DNA of 64,000 nucleotides from Candidatus Bartonella washoeensis Sb944nv (GCF_000278135.1 NZ_JH725022.1:8186-72185); one strand, 5' to 3'; positions 30,060 to 41,005 are shown, numbered from the stretch's first letter. Notes: generated by a model from the sequence alone, not told the origin. A program made the numbers and translations.

Positions 30060-31631
30060 TTGACTCTGTTACAGATTATTATCAGTTTTATCATATTTTT
30101 TTTTATGGCGTCTATGTTGGCGATCTATACCTATGGACGTTTTATGAAAAATGCTAAGGGGGAGTGCTCTTATGCGTTTAATGTTAAAAAAGATGAAACC
30201 AAGTTTGATCGTATAGTAAGTAAATTAGCAGAAGAAACAGATGGATTAGGGGTTGATAAAGATGCCCTTTCACTCATCATCAGCAATTTGGATGCGTTTT
30301 GTGTTCGTGCAATAGGAGCAGCACAAGCTGGGCGTAGTCTTGATCTGATGTATTATATTTGGGATGATGATTTAACAGGCCGGTTGTTATTAAGTGAAGT
30401 AGTGAAGGCAGCTGATCGTGGTGTTCGGGTACGCCTTCTTTTAGATGATATTAATGCTCAGGCGCGTGATCCAGCTTATATCGCCCTGGATAAACATCCT
30501 AATATTGAGGTGAGAATGTTTAATCCAGGGCGATCACGTAAGGGTGGGTTACGCCGTGGTTTAGAGATTATATTGCGGGCAATCACTGTAACACGCAGAA
30601 TGCATAATAAAGCTTTTATTGTGGATGGCCGAGTGGCTTTTGTAGGAGGACGCAATCTTGCAGATTCTTATTTTGACGCGGGTGAAGAATCACATTTTCG
30701 AGATTTAGATCTGATGTTAATTGGTCCCTCGGTTAAAAAGGTAGAAAACATCTTTGATGACTTTTGGAATAGCGCTGTCGTTTTACCGATTCATACTTTG
30801 GTCGCTCCTAAAAGTGCAGGCGATCTTGGTTATTGGAAGGATAAATTACAAAAATTTCGTGATTCCAAAGTTGCAAAAGTTTATCTAGACTATGTCAACG
30901 AACATATTAATTTTAAATGTTTTATCGAGACAGGAAAGCGATTATTTTTAGCAGATAAAGTGGTTGTTCTTTCTGATCCTCCTGAAAAAGCATTGCGTAA
31001 AAAAGCAGGAAATTGGCTTATGAAGGCACTCTCCCAAGTTATTGGAGAAGCCAAAAAAACGGTTCAAATTACATCACCTTACTTTGTTCCAGGTAAGGTA
31101 GGTACGCGGAATTTGAGTAACTTGGTTTCAAAAGGCGTTGATGTCAAAATTCTTACAAATTCTTTGGCAGCCACTGATGTGGCACTCGTGCATGGTGGTT
31201 ATGTGTCGTATCGTAAGGCCTTATTGAAAGGTGGTGTTAAACTCTATGAGTTAAAACCGGATGGAGATAATCACGGATTGCGATTATTTCGATCAAGTAG
31301 GGCAAGTTTACACACCAAAGCTTTTTTAGTTGATCGTAAAACTGCTTTTATTGGGTCTTTAAATTTTGATCCTCGGTCAGCTGCGCTGAATACAGAAATG
31401 GGCATTCTTTTTGAATGTGCACCGATTACAGCGAGGTTGGATTTGCTTTTTTCTGAGGAAACGACTGGTGAAATGAGTTATCATCTCCGTCTTGGTGATA
31501 ATAACCGTATTTATTGGGATTTTATCGAAAATGAAAGACACTTCAGTATTGATTATGAACCAGAGAGCAGTTTTTGGCGTCGAGCGTTTGCAAAAGTAAT
31601 GAGTTGGTTACCCATTGAATCGCAATTATAG
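30060..31631 (+). CDS. Phospholipase D family protein (cardiolipin-synthase-like)
   Basis: A 523-residue membrane-anchored protein with an N-terminal hydrophobic helix (about residues 4-25) and two PLD catalytic motifs. H-N-K-A-F-I-V-D-G-R with G-G-R-N lies near residue 183, and H-T-K-A-F-L-V-D with G-S-L-N-F-D-P-R-S near residue 423. The pair fits cardiolipin synthase or a phosphatidyl-transferase, but the single N-terminal helix and the long segment between motifs differ from classic ClsA, so substrate is uncertain. The frame has no upstream ATG; TTG 30060, with GGAAAG eleven bases before it, is the likely start. The first ATG, at codon 16, would remove the helix. Confidence 0.88.
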   Translation: MTLLQIIISFIIFFFMASMLAIYTYGRFMKNAKGECSYAFNVKKDETKFDRIVSKLAEETDGLGVDKDALSLIISNLDAFCVRAIGAAQAGRSLDLMYYIWDDDLTGRLLLSEVVKAADRGVRVRLLLDDINAQARDPAYIALDKHPNIEVRMFNPGRSRKGGLRRGLEIILRAITVTRRMHNKAFIVDGRVAFVGGRNLADSYFDAGEESHFRDLDLMLIGPSVKKVENIFDDFWNSAVVLPIHTLVAPKSAGDLGYWKDKLQKFRDSKVAKVYLDYVNEHINFKCFIETGKRLFLADKVVVLSDPPEKALRKKAGNWLMKALSQVIGEAKKTVQITSPYFVPGKVGTRNLSNLVSKGVDVKILTNSLAATDVALVHGGYVSYRKALLKGGVKLYELKPDGDNHGLRLFRSSRASLHTKAFLVDRKTAFIGSLNFDPRSAALNTEMGILFECAPITARLDLLFSEETTGEMSYHLRLGDNNRIYWDFIENERHFSIDYEPESSFWRRAFAKVMSWLPIESQL

Positions 31632-31719
31632 ACCTAACAAATTATACATTAAAAAATTATTTTTCTTTTCATTTTATTTTTAGCATGGCATAATTCGCTG
31701 CCAATCCGCAACTTATGAG

Positions 31720-31758
31720 AGCCGCAGTTGTATTTAAAGCTACTTGCGGTGCTTTTTT
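31720..31758 (+). terminator. Possible terminator or attenuator hairpin just upstream of guaB
   Basis: AGCCGCAGT pairs imperfectly, with bulges, with ACTTGCGGTGCT and is followed by six or more T. It ends about 18 bases before the guaB ATG, so it either ends the PLD transcript or attenuates guaB. Confidence 0.35.
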
Positions 31759-31775
31759 ATTAAAGGAACTTGGCT

Positions 31776-33275
31776 ATGGCAAAAATTGTTGAAACAGGGA
31801 CTGGTGCATTGGCACTGACTTTTGATGATGTGCTTTTACAGCCGGGTCATTCTCTTGTTATGCCTAGCCAGGTAGATCTTAAAACGCGTATCGCGGCTGA
31901 TATCGAACTAAGTTTGCCATTGCTTTCTGCTGCAATGGATACCGTGACGGAATCGCGTTTGGCAATTGCTATGGCTCAAGCTGGTGGTCTTGGTGTTATT
32001 CATCGCAATATGTCTCCTGCGGAGCAAGCTGAGGAAGTCCGTCAAGTGAAGAAATTTGAGTCTGGGATGGTTGTTAATCCGGTGACAATTGGGCCAGATG
32101 CAACACTTGAAGATGCGAAAGCTTTGATGCGCTTTCATCGTATTTCGGGTATTCCGGTTGTTGAAGATGGTACTAAAGGTGGAATTGCTGGTCGACTTGT
32201 TGGCATTTTGACGAATAGAGATGTACGTTTTGCATCAAATCCACAACAAAAAATTTATGAATTAATGACGCATAAAAATCTGATCACAGTGCGTGAAAAT
32301 GTTCAACTGGATGAAGCGAAGTATCTTTTACATCATCATCGAATTGAGAAATTATTGGTTGTAGATGAACAAGATCGCTGTGTTGGTTTGATAACAGTCA
32401 AAGATATTGAGAAAGCACAATTAAATCCAAACGCTGCTAAAGATTCGCAAGGCCGCTTGCGTGTTGCAGCTGCAAGTAGTGTAGGGAACGATGGGTTTGA
32501 GCGGGCTGAACGATTAATTGATGCAGGCGCTGATGTCCTGGTGATTGATACTGCTCATGGGCATTCTCAACGCGTATTAGAAACGGTTGAACGTATTAAA
32601 AAAATGGCATTTTCTCCAGCTGTTATTGCTGGTAATGTAGCGACGCCTCAAGCAACACAGGCTTTGATTGATAGTGGTGCAGATGCTGTAAAAGTTGGTA
32701 TTGGTCCTGGTTCTATTTGTACGACGCGAATTGTTGCAGGTGTAGGTGTTCCCCAGCTTGCAGCTATTATGAGTGCTGCAGAAATTGCTGATAAGGTAGG
32801 TATTCCCGTTATTGCTGATGGGGGGATAAAAGCTTCAGGTGATTTTGCTAAAGCTTTGGCAGGTGGGGCTTGTGCTGCTATGATTGGCTCCCTTTTAGCT
32901 GGTACGGAAGAAAGCCCTGGCGAAGTTTATCTTTATCAAGGGCGATCCTTTAAAGCTTATCGCGGCATGGGATCCGTTGGTGCTATGGCAAGGGGATCGG
33001 CAGATCGTTATTTTCAAGATGAAGTTCGTGATGTACTTAAATTGGTTCCTGAAGGAGTCGAAGGGCAAGTTGCTTATAAGGGACCTATAGCATCGGTTCT
33101 CCATCAATTGGCTGGTGGGTTACGTGCTTCTATGGGCTATGTTGGGGCCAAAGACTTGGCGGAGTTTCGTGAAAAAGCAACGTTTGTTCGTATTACGAAT
33201 GCTGGACTTCATGAAAGCCATACACATGATGTTGCTATCACACGGGAAAGTCCAAACTATCGGCGTCCTGTTTGA
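31776..33275 (+). CDS. guaB: IMP dehydrogenase
   Basis: Oxidises IMP to XMP, the committed step to GMP. 499 residues: a TIM barrel interrupted by two CBS domains (about 95-215). The catalytic cysteine lies in [10 protein letters not shown], then [14 protein letters not shown], and the flap region ending R-M/G-x-G-S-x-G-A-M. ATG 31776 is chosen because AAGGA lies eight bases upstream; a TTG at 31770 is in frame. guaA lies 2.3 kb downstream with rsmB between them, the usual rhizobial gua region. Confidence 0.97.
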   Translation: MAKIVETGTGALALTFDDVLLQPGHSLVMPSQVDLKTRIAADIELSLPLLSAAMDTVTESRLAIAMAQAGGLGVIHRNMSPAEQAEEVRQVKKFESGMVVNPVTIGPDATLEDAKALMRFHRISGIPVVEDGTKGGIAGRLVGILTNRDVRFASNPQQKIYELMTHKNLITVRENVQLDEAKYLLHHHRIEKLLVVDEQDRCVGLITVKDIEKAQLNPNAAKDSQGRLRVAAASSVGNDGFERAERLIDAGADVLVIDTAHGHSQRVLETVERIKKMAFSPAVIAGNVATPQATQALIDSGADAVKVGIGPGSICTTRIVAGVGVPQLAAIMSAAEIADKVGIPVIADGGIKASGDFAKALAGGACAAMIGSLLAGTEESPGEVYLYQGRSFKAYRGMGSVGAMARGSADRYFQDEVRDVLKLVPEGVEGQVAYKGPIASVLHQLAGGLRASMGYVGAKDLAEFREKATFVRITNAGLHESHTHDVAITRESPNYRRPV

Positions 33276-33400
33276 TATGTAACAGCTTAGAGTCATTTTG
33301 AAAGAGTAGAAAATTGAAAGAGTATAAAAACCTTTTAGAAAATGTCCGCAAATGACTATTTTCGTTACTTTGTGATTTTTTACAATATTCTCAAAAGTGC

Positions 33401-33437
33401 AAAAGAAGGAAGTGGAGGTTAATACTCCAATTCCTTC
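33401..33437 (-). terminator. Hairpin terminator for the small minus-strand gene
   Basis: GAAGGAAGTGGAG (33405-33417) pairs with CTCCAATTCCTTC (33425-33437), with one mismatch. On the minus strand it is followed by TTTTGCACTTTT. It lies 25 bases beyond the stop of the gene at 33463-33612. Confidence 0.6.
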
Positions 33438-33462
33438 CGTAGGTTATGTGAAGTTAAAAAGA

Positions 33463-33612
33463 TTAACTTTTTGTAGTTTTCCGTTCCATCTTTGACGCGC
33501 GTTGGCGAGTGTTTGCAGGATCACTTTGGACGGATTTCTTTCCATTGTTTGAGGGGACTGTATTGTGGCGACTTTTAGATGAAGTTGTTTTCCCATTATT
33601 GTAAGTGTTCAT
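33463..33612 (-). CDS. Small hydrophilic protein (49 aa), hypothetical
   Basis: The ATG at 33612 has a near-perfect ribosome binding site, AAAGGAG, six bases upstream, and the gene ends in its own hairpin terminator, so it is likely real despite its size. The product is Lys/Ser/Thr/Asn-rich and lacks hydrophobic segments, beginning M-N-T-Y-N-N-G-K-T-T and ending E-R-K-T-T-K-S. It resembles, from memory, a short rhizobial hypothetical family that starts with N-D-G-K-T; function unknown. A longer in-frame extension upstream lacks a ribosome binding site and is not used. Confidence 0.65.
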   Translation of the reverse strand: MNTYNNGKTTSSKSRHNTVPSNNGKKSVQSDPANTRQRASKMERKTTKS

Positions 33613-34139
33613 TATTTTCTCCTTTAAAATTATCTGGCATAAAGCCAGTACAGTAAAAACGGTCATGCCAGATAGTAGTTCCAAGCATTTTCTAAAAAGT
33701 TGCCTTCTGTTTTGTTGAAAATACGATGAATGTGCATGGTTTTGACAGAAATATTTCTCTAGATTTTAAAGAAGATAGCATTTTAAAATGTGCGATATTT
33801 TATACTGAATACTGTTTATATAAAGTTGCTCAACACTTATTTTACCGAATAATGAGGATTTTATGGTTGTTGCATATTCATAATGAGAAGAATTTTTTTA
33901 TGAATAACAGCCTGTTTCTTACGTGTCAGAGAAATCGCATTTATTGTAGAAGAACAGAAAATGTGAATGTGCAGCGTATAAGATGAAGAATTTGAATACT
34001 ATGAAAAAGCGTGATCAGAATCTTTGGGTTTTTAATGCAAATTTTGGATAAGTTTGAGAAAGTCCACTGGCAGTAAGAAAAATAATTTTTTTCCTGCTTA
34101 AATTATTTAGAATTTTTAGAAATTTAATGGGAGAAATGA
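33613..34139. other. Spacer upstream of rsmB
   Basis: About 530 AT-rich bases that must hold divergent promoters. An 86-codon plus-strand frame at 33726-33986 lacks a ribosome binding site and is not called. A possible 22-codon ORF precedes rsmB but cannot be supported. Confidence 0.45.
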
Positions 34140-35426
34140 ATGCGCTTAGGTGGGCGTTTGCAGGCTGCAATAGATATTCTAAAAGAGATAGAAACTCGGC
34201 ATTGTCCTGCAGGTGAAGTTTTAAAAGCTTGGGGGCTTTCTCATCGCTTTGCTGGAGCAGGTGATCGCGCAGCAATTGGTACAATCGTTTATGATGTCTT
34301 AAGACGGCGTTATTCTTTACAATGGCGTATGAACAGTGATGATATGAGAGATATCGTTTTCGGCACCTTATTAGATGCTGGAAAAATGACGATTGAACAA
34401 ATTGATGGTGAATTAGAAGGAGATCGATTTGCACCGCAGTTATTAGGGAGTAGGCAGCGCCAATCATGGCAAAAACGGCAATTAGTTGATGCGCCAGACT
34501 ATATTCGGGGTGATATTCCTCAATGGTGTCAGGATCATTTACGTCCTTTATTTGCCGACAATTGGGTAATTGAAGCTGCTGCATTAGCAACACGTCCCTC
34601 TTTAGATCTACGCGTGAATAGCTTGAAGGCAACGCCAGAAAAGGTGCTTAAAGCATTACAAAAAAATAAAGTTCAGTCTTTATCATGGTTTCCGCAGGCT
34701 TTAAGGATAGCACCGATTGAAAACTTTGGCCGTCATCCTAATCTTCAAGTGGAACTTTCTTTTCAAAAGGGGCACTTTGAAATACAAGATTTAGGATCTC
34801 AGATTGTTGCTCACCTTGTAGAAGTAAAAGCCAATATGCAGGTATTGGATTATTGTGCTGGGGCTGGTGGAAAAACATTAGCCTTAGCTGCTAATATGAA
34901 GAATCAGGGTCAAATTTATGCTTATGATTCAGATAAAATTCGCTTGTCTCGAATTTTTGATCGTCTTCGACGCGCTGGTGTTTGTAATGTACGGCCACAT
35001 GTACAGGAAGAAGAATTGAAGCCATTAATAGGTCAGATGGATATAGTTTTGCTAGATGCACCATGTAGTGGTACAGGAACATGGCGGCGGCGTCCGGATA
35101 CCAAATGGCTTTTGACGTTAAAACAGCTAAGAAAGCGCCAATTGGAGCAGAGAGCTATTTTAAATAAGGCTATAGACTATCTTAAACCAAACGGGCGCTT
35201 AGTTTATATTACGTGCTCTCTTTTTGTGGATGAAAATGAGGAACAAATTTCTCACTTTCTTCAACAGCATTTCAATTTTTATCCAATAAATATGCGAACA
35301 CTTTGGCAGCAGCATTTTAGTTTTTCGCCTGTGCAACCGAATTTTTCAAATTATGGACTTACTTTATCGCCAGCAACAACAAAAACAGATGGTTTCTTTT
35401 TATCTGTGTTGCAAAAAAAACATTGA
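34140..35426 (+). CDS. rsmB: RsmB/NOP-family 16S rRNA m5C methyltransferase
   Basis: A SAM-dependent RNA cytosine-5 methyltransferase of 428 residues. The N-terminal part (about 1-150) is the NusB-like helical region reduced as in alphaproteobacteria. The Rossmann core has D-Y-C-A-G-A-G-G-K-T (SAM), L-D-A-P-C-S-G-T-G-T-W-R (motif IV cysteine) and T-C-S-L (motif VI nucleophile). GGGAG lies just before the ATG. It sits between guaB and guaA, a conserved rhizobial position, though with no obvious functional link. Confidence 0.92.
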   Translation: MRLGGRLQAAIDILKEIETRHCPAGEVLKAWGLSHRFAGAGDRAAIGTIVYDVLRRRYSLQWRMNSDDMRDIVFGTLLDAGKMTIEQIDGELEGDRFAPQLLGSRQRQSWQKRQLVDAPDYIRGDIPQWCQDHLRPLFADNWVIEAAALATRPSLDLRVNSLKATPEKVLKALQKNKVQSLSWFPQALRIAPIENFGRHPNLQVELSFQKGHFEIQDLGSQIVAHLVEVKANMQVLDYCAGAGGKTLALAANMKNQGQIYAYDSDKIRLSRIFDRLRRAGVCNVRPHVQEEELKPLIGQMDIVLLDAPCSGTGTWRRRPDTKWLLTLKQLRKRQLEQRAILNKAIDYLKPNGRLVYITCSLFVDENEEQISHFLQQHFNFYPINMRTLWQQHFSFSPVQPNFSNYGLTLSPATTKTDGFFLSVLQKKH

Positions 35427-35559
35427 TAGATATTTTTTGCATTTTTTATTTTAAATTTTACAAGAATAATCTTTTTTCAAGTGAATAGGCTTGTGAAAAG
35501 TGAAAGATTGAATAATACAATCTCATTGTTCCTCTTTTACAATTATTGATTGGTTTTCT

Positions 35560-37116
35560 ATGAGCACAACACATTTAGACACTGTTCTTATTATTGATTT
35601 TGGTTCACAAGTTACACAACTTATTGCACGGCGGGTGCGAACAATGGGTGTCTATTGTGAAATTGTTCCCTTTCAATTAGCTTTAGAAGGTATTAAGCGT
35701 ATAAGACCTAAAGCTGTTATTTTATCAGGTAGTCCTTATTCAGTTAACGATGACTGTTCGCCGCGTGCTCCAATGGAAATTTTTGAAATTGGTGTTCCTG
35801 TTCTTGGGATTTGTTATGGTGAACAAGTCATGTGTGTCCAGCTTGGTGGAAAGGTTGAAGTGGGAAATGAGCGTGAATTTGGGCGCGCTTTTTTGCAAGT
35901 GCAAGAAAACAGTCCACTGTTTGATGGTGTTTGGGAAAAAGGTTCCTCTTATCAAGTGTGGATGAGTCATGGTGATCATGTAACGGCTTTACCAAAAGGG
36001 TTTCGTGTTATCGGAATATCAAAAGGTGCTCCCTATGCTGCTATTGCTGATGAAGAAAGGCGCCTTTACGCAGTGCAGTTTCATCCGGAAGTTGTTCATA
36101 CACCGGATGGCGAAAAGCTGTTGCAAAATTTTGTTCATAAAATCTCTGGTCTTAAAGGCGATTGGTCAATGGCTTCTTATCGAGAGCAAGCAATTGCTAA
36201 GATACAGCAAATAGTTGGAAAAAATCGTGTTATCTGTGGTCTTTCAGGTGGTGTGGATTCATCAGTTGTGGCTGTGCTCCTCCATGAAGCGATAGGAGAT
36301 CAACTAACATGTATTTTAGTAGACCATGGATTAATGCGCAAAAATGAGGCTCAAGAAGTTCTTACATTATTCCGAGATCATTATAATATAGAGCTTATTC
36401 ACGTTAATGCGGCCGATATGTTTCTCAATGCTCTAGAAGGTGAGACAGATCCAGAGAAAAAGCGCAAAACGATTGGCCGCCTTTTTATTGAAGTTTTTGA
36501 AGAAGAAACCCAAAAAATAGGAGGTGCAGAATTTTTAGCGCAGGGCACGCTTTATCCAGATGTCATTGAGAGTGTATCAGCGATTGGTAAGTCAGTAACA
36601 ATTAAAAGTCATCATAATGTAGGGGGGTTACCGGAACGAATGAACATGAAACTTGTAGAGCCGTTACGTGAGCTATTTAAGGATGAGGTTCGCTTGCTAG
36701 GGAGAGAATTAGGATTACCGGAGAAGTTTATTGGCCGTCATCCTTTTCCAGGGCCCGGTCTTGCAATTCGGTGTCCAGGTGCAGTTACACGTGAAAAATT
36801 AGAAATTTTACGTGAAGCGGATGCTATTTACCTTGATGAAATCCGTCAAGCTGGTCTTTATGATAAAATTTGGCAGGCGTTTGCTGTTCTTCTTCCTGTT
36901 CAGACTGTTGGTGTTATGGGCGATGGACGCACTTATGAATTTGTTTGTGCTCTCCGTGCAGTAACATCTGTGGACGGAATGAGTGCTGATTTCTATCCGT
37001 ATAGTATGGAATTTTTAGGCAAGGCAGCAGCACGTATTATTAACGAAGTGAGGGGTATTAACCGTGTAGTTTATGATGTGACCTCAAAACCTCCTGGCAC
37101 GATTGAATGGGAATAA
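35560..37116 (+). CDS. guaA: GMP synthase (glutamine-hydrolysing)
   Basis: Converts XMP to GMP using glutamine and ATP. 518 residues. The class I glutaminase domain (1-195) carries C85 in G-I-C-Y-G-E-Q and the H-P-E catalytic end in Q-F-H-P-E-V. The ATP pyrophosphatase domain has the P-loop G-L-S-G-G-V-D-S-S. The C-terminal dimerisation domain ends in K-P-P-G-T-I-E-W-E, as in all orthologues. Confidence 0.98.
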   Translation: MSTTHLDTVLIIDFGSQVTQLIARRVRTMGVYCEIVPFQLALEGIKRIRPKAVILSGSPYSVNDDCSPRAPMEIFEIGVPVLGICYGEQVMCVQLGGKVEVGNEREFGRAFLQVQENSPLFDGVWEKGSSYQVWMSHGDHVTALPKGFRVIGISKGAPYAAIADEERRLYAVQFHPEVVHTPDGEKLLQNFVHKISGLKGDWSMASYREQAIAKIQQIVGKNRVICGLSGGVDSSVVAVLLHEAIGDQLTCILVDHGLMRKNEAQEVLTLFRDHYNIELIHVNAADMFLNALEGETDPEKKRKTIGRLFIEVFEEETQKIGGAEFLAQGTLYPDVIESVSAIGKSVTIKSHHNVGGLPERMNMKLVEPLRELFKDEVRLLGRELGLPEKFIGRHPFPGPGLAIRCPGAVTREKLEILREADAIYLDEIRQAGLYDKIWQAFAVLLPVQTVGVMGDGRTYEFVCALRAVTSVDGMSADFYPYSMEFLGKAAARIINEVRGINRVVYDVTSKPPGTIEWE

Positions 37117-37294
37117 TTGAAATGAAGTGCGATCTTTTTAAGAAGAGAATGTTGTTTAGAATTTGCTATTTGGGGAATTAAGTAAAAGGGAACAATTTCT
37201 TAAAAAATTGCTGTAGATCTGGTATGGTTTTTCAAAATCATGATGTATGAGTATTAACAAATATCTTTTAAAATTGGAAAGTGTGAGATTTTGC

Positions 37295-38017
37295 ATGTCT
37301 GAAAAAAAAATTGTTGCACATCGTGGTGGAGCTAATCTTTATCCTGAAAATACACTTTCGGCATTTCGCCATGCAGTTGTCTTGGGTGTTGATGAAATTG
37401 AATGTGACGTTCATTTGCTGAAAAGCGGTGAGGTAGTTGTATTTCATGATTTTCGTCTAGAACAATTGGTTGGAAAAACAGGATATATTCATGACATTGA
37501 TAATGAAACACGCAAACAACTTTGTGTAAAAGGGAGTGCTGAAGCTCCCCCTTTATTAGAAGAGGTGCTTGATCTTTTGGAACCAACCAATGTCGCTCTG
37601 CATCTTGAGATAAAAACATGTGGTGAAGTTGAGCGTGAAACGATTTTATCTCAAAAAGCGCTTGCGTTGATTAAAAGCAGAAATTTAGAAGGACGGGTTT
37701 CTGCCATTAGTTTTGATCCTACGATTCTTCGTCCCTTTATTGAAGCAGGAATCACATCTGGTCCATGTATTGATAGTTTTGAAGGTGATATGCACCGTCA
37801 TTTTTCTGAATGGAAAAGATTGGGGTATTCTGATTTGAGTTTAGATGGTTCCATTGTCTCACGGGGCTTTATTCAATCTGCGCTTGAAGCTGGCTTTACT
37901 GTAGGGGTGTGGACAATAAATGGGAGAGCTCGCTTATCGTATTGGCTTGATATGCCTGTACATTATATCACGACAGATCAACCTGATCTTGCTTTACAAT
38001 TACGTGCACAAAGATAA
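37295..38017 (+). CDS. ugpQ: Glycerophosphodiester phosphodiesterase
   Basis: Splits glycerophosphodiesters to glycerol-3-phosphate and an alcohol. About 240 residues with the GDPD signature H-R-G-G-A-N-L-Y-P-E-N-T and E-C-D-V-H near the N-terminus, then H-D-F-R-L and H-L-E-I-K. There is no signal peptide, so it acts in the cytoplasm. ATG 37295 places H-R-G-G at the usual distance; an ATG at 37247 would add 16 residues. It converges on the ugp transporter operon, and the two probably work together: Ugp imports glycerophosphodiesters and UgpQ hydrolyses them. Confidence 0.9.
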   Translation: MSEKKIVAHRGGANLYPENTLSAFRHAVVLGVDEIECDVHLLKSGEVVVFHDFRLEQLVGKTGYIHDIDNETRKQLCVKGSAEAPPLLEEVLDLLEPTNVALHLEIKTCGEVERETILSQKALALIKSRNLEGRVSAISFDPTILRPFIEAGITSGPCIDSFEGDMHRHFSEWKRLGYSDLSLDGSIVSRGFIQSALEAGFTVGVWTINGRARLSYWLDMPVHYITTDQPDLALQLRAQR

Positions 38018-38132
38018 AAAACATTCATTTGTAATACAAAAAAAACGATATATCCTAAAAAAGTGAGATTAATAAGAAGAAAGTAAGAAGTATTTGCGGA
38101 AGGTGCTGAGAAGAGCAAGATTTTTACTTTAT

Positions 38133-39179
38133 TTACTTATTACTTGTGCGTTTCCCAGTGGTTTTGTTAAAAGTGTGAAAATTCTGATAAGGGACGGTAA
38201 AGCTTATTATTTTACCATACTCGCTTGTAAGGCGCTCTTTTATTTCAAGGGTAAAAATAGCGCCATTCCAACGCGTTAAAACATGACATCCTGTTCCTAT
38301 AGGTTTGATAAATTCAATTTGTGTATGAAAGACAGGTCCTTGATCTGGATGTTCGCCCAATAAGATTACTTCTGGTCTGAATGCTAAAAGATCAGTTTCT
38401 TCGTTATAAGAAAATGAATGATTTAAATGTTGTTCTAGAATTTTTCGATCAAGAAAATTCATAGGAGGAGAACCAATAAAGTCAGCAACAAACTTTGTTG
38501 CTGGGGTATCGTAAATCTCCATTGGAGTTCCAATTTGTTCGATAGCTCCTTTATTCATAACGACTATCCGATCGGCTAGTGTCATAGCTTCTAGTTGATC
38601 ATGGGTAACATAGAGGCTAGTTGTTGCTAATGAGCGCTGTAGAGTTTTAATCTCAATACACATTTGAGCACGCAATTTTGCATCAAGATTTGAGAGAGGT
38701 TCATCAAAGAGAAAGACACGTGGTTGACGTACAATCACACGTCCCATTGCAACACGTTGGCGTTGTCCTCCTGATAATTGTCGTGGTTTGCGGTCAAGAA
38801 ACGGCTCTATCTCCAAAAGCTTTGCAGCATGTGCGATACGCTTATTTATTTCGTCCTTAGGTGTTTTACGATTTTTGAGACCATATTCTAAGTTTCCACG
38901 AACTGTCATATGGGGATAAAGGGCGTAATTTTGAAAAACCATAGCAATATCACGATCAGCAGGTTCACGATCATTGATACGCTCATTGTCAATATAAAGT
39001 TCACCTGAAGTGACTTTCTCGAGTCCTGCAATGATTCGTAATAAGGTTGATTTACCACATCCTGAAGGGCCGACAAGGACAAGAAGTTCACTATCCGCAA
39101 TAGTTAAATTTAAATCGTCAATGACTAGGATGCCATTGTCATATTGTTTTTTGATATTTGATAACTGAATTATGGCCAC
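38133..39179 (-). CDS. ugpC: sn-Glycerol-3-phosphate ABC transporter, ATP-binding protein
   Basis: The ATPase of the Ugp importer, 348 residues. Walker [10 protein letters not shown], signature L-S-G-G-Q-R-Q-R-V and Walker B V-F-L-F-D-E-P are intact, and the C-terminal TOBE-like regulatory region is present (about 235-348). It starts at GTG 39179 with GGAG eight bases upstream, two bases after the ugpE stop. It is the last gene of the ugpB-A-E-C operon. Confidence 0.95.
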   Translation of the reverse strand: MAIIQLSNIKKQYDNGILVIDDLNLTIADSELLVLVGPSGCGKSTLLRIIAGLEKVTSGELYIDNERINDREPADRDIAMVFQNYALYPHMTVRGNLEYGLKNRKTPKDEINKRIAHAAKLLEIEPFLDRKPRQLSGGQRQRVAMGRVIVRQPRVFLFDEPLSNLDAKLRAQMCIEIKTLQRSLATTSLYVTHDQLEAMTLADRIVVMNKGAIEQIGTPMEIYDTPATKFVADFIGSPPMNFLDRKILEQHLNHSFSYNEETDLLAFRPEVILLGEHPDQGPVFHTQIEFIKPIGTGCHVLTRWNGAIFTLEIKERLTSEYGKIISFTVPYQNFHTFNKTTGKRTSNK

Positions 39180-39181
39180 AG

Positions 39182-40033
39182 TTATTTCTCCGTTTCAATA
39201 AGGCCCTTGATAAAAAGCCGCTGCATAAAGATGACAACAAGAACAGGCGGTACCATGGCAACAACCGATACTGCCATGAGTATATTCCATTGAGGATCAT
39301 GTTGAAGTGATTCTACGACAAGCTGTTTTAGAATAATAAGAACAGTTTGATGATTTTGATCAGTTGTAACGATAAGAGGCCAGAGATACTGTATCCATCC
39401 ATAAATGAACATAATGATAAATAAGGCGGCAATATTGCTTTTGCTAAGAGGAAGAAGAATATCTTTAAAAAATTTAAATGGTCCTGCACCATCAACACGT
39501 GCTGCTTCTAAAAGTTCATCAGGAACAGTTAAAAAAAACTGGCGAAATAAAAATGTAGCCGTTGCGGATGCAATGAGTGGAATAATCATTCCGCCATAGG
39601 TGTTTATCATGCCTAACTGTGCGACCACTGCATATGTTGGGATAATACGAACTTCGACAGGTAGCATCAGCGTGACAAAAATGAGGGCAAAAGCAGTTTT
39701 GCGGAAAGGAAAGCGCATGTAAACAATTGCATAAGCAGAAAAGAGTGAAATAATAATTTTTCCAATACTAATACCAAGTGCCATAATGAGCGAGTTCATT
39801 AAAAGTGGCCAGAGATTAGGCAGACCAAGCTGCACAAGGCCATCACCAAAAATCGTCTTATAGTTTTCCAGAGCATATTTTCCCGGTAAAAGAGGAAGTG
39901 TTCCTGAGCTAAATGCCGCTGAACTATGAGTTGATGCAATGATAGCAACGTAAACCGGAAAGCAAATAATGACGATACCAACAATAAGAGTTATATGGGT
40001 TAAAAATTTCATAACAGGGCGATTTTCAACCAT
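39182..40033 (-). CDS. ugpE: sn-Glycerol-3-phosphate ABC transporter permease UgpE
   Basis: A 283-residue inner-membrane permease with six predicted helices and the cytoplasmic EAA loop ([14 protein letters not shown]) that docks on UgpC. ATG 40033 is chosen because AGGAAG lies six bases before it and the length matches UgpE; an in-frame start at 40066 would overlap ugpA. It begins 10 bases after ugpA ends. Confidence 0.95.
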   Translation of the reverse strand: MVENRPVMKFLTHITLIVGIVIICFPVYVAIIASTHSSAAFSSGTLPLLPGKYALENYKTIFGDGLVQLGLPNLWPLLMNSLIMALGISIGKIIISLFSAYAIVYMRFPFRKTAFALIFVTLMLPVEVRIIPTYAVVAQLGMINTYGGMIIPLIASATATFLFRQFFLTVPDELLEAARVDGAGPFKFFKDILLPLSKSNIAALFIIMFIYGWIQYLWPLIVTTDQNHQTVLIILKQLVVESLQHDPQWNILMAVSVVAMVPPVLVVIFMQRLFIKGLIETEK

Positions 40034-40043
40034 GATTTGCTTC

Positions 40044-40928
40044 CTAATATTGTACGCGGCGCTCAATCCAGCGGAACTGGATAAATGTTAAGACAATAAC
40101 CATCAACATTAATATTGTTGATTGTGCTGATGATGCTCCAATTATTTGGTTTTCAAAACCGTCATCATACACTTTGTAAACGAGAGTGCTTGTTGCACGT
40201 GCAGGGCCTCCAGAGGTTATGTTATCAATAATACCAAATGTATCAAACATAACATATTGGATATTGACGATGAGAAGGAAAAAGGTTGTTGGTGAAATCT
40301 GCGGAAAAACTACAGTCCAAAATCGTTTAAAAGGGCTAGCGCCATCAATTGCTGCTGCCTCTATTTGAGAACGTGGAACGGATTGAAGACCTGCAAGAAA
40401 AAAGAGAAAATTATAGGAGATTTGTTTCCAGCTGGCTGCAATCACAATAAGGATCATGGCTTGAGTGCCATTAATACGATAATTCCATATAATACCTATT
40501 TCTCCAAGAAGAAAAGGAACAATTCCGATAGTTGGATGAAAAATAAACAACCATAATATACCTGCCAATACTGGAGCAACGGCATAGGGCCAAAGCAAGA
40601 GCGTTGTATAAGCTTTTTTTGCTCGGATAACACGATCAACACAGACAGCCAAAAGAAGCGATATCGCCATTGCAACAACAGTGACAGAGATGGAAAATAT
40701 TGCGGTTGTGAGCAGTGATTGTATATAAATGGGATCAGAAAGAATTGTCACATAATTTTCAAAACCGATAAAGGTTGTCGTAAAACCAAAAGGATCTTCA
40801 CGCTCGAAAGACGATTTTATTGCTTGGACAGCGGGCCAAAAGAAAAATAAAAAAGTCACAAGGAGCTGAGGAAAAAGCAGCCAGTAAGAAAGTAGAATAT
40901 TTTTGAAATATGCATGTTTTTCTTGCAT
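40044..40928 (-). CDS. ugpA: sn-Glycerol-3-phosphate ABC transporter permease UgpA
   Basis: The partner permease, 294 residues, with six hydrophobic segments and the EAA loop E-A-A-A-I-D-G-A-S-P-F-K-R-F. ATG 40928 (AAAGAG nine bases upstream) gives the length of E. coli UgpA; an in-frame TTG at 40970 is less likely. The gene starts 104 bases after ugpB ends, with a terminator-like hairpin in between. Confidence 0.95.
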   Translation of the reverse strand: MQEKHAYFKNILLSYWLLFPQLLVTFLFFFWPAVQAIKSSFEREDPFGFTTTFIGFENYVTILSDPIYIQSLLTTAIFSISVTVVAMAISLLLAVCVDRVIRAKKAYTTLLLWPYAVAPVLAGILWLFIFHPTIGIVPFLLGEIGIIWNYRINGTQAMILIVIAASWKQISYNFLFFLAGLQSVPRSQIEAAAIDGASPFKRFWTVVFPQISPTTFFLLIVNIQYVMFDTFGIIDNITSGGPARATSTLVYKVYDDGFENQIIGASSAQSTILMLMVIVLTFIQFRWIERRVQY

Positions 40929-40972
40929 TCGTAGGGGCTCTTTAAATATAGAGTCTTTAAGGGTGAACAAAA

Positions 40973-41005
40973 AAATTGAAAAAACTCAACTGCTTGGTTG
41001 AGTTT
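40973..41005 (-). terminator. Terminator-like hairpin inside the ugp operon (between ugpB and ugpA)
   Basis: On the minus strand, AAAACTCAAC pairs with GTTGAGTTTT around a five- to six-base loop, followed by a T-rich tail. It lies after the ugpB stop and before ugpA, where partial termination would yield more binding protein than permease. Confidence 0.7.

Noticed and set aside
33726-33986. 86-codon frame upstream of rsmB
   Set aside because: No ribosome binding site and composition typical of translated AT-rich spacer.
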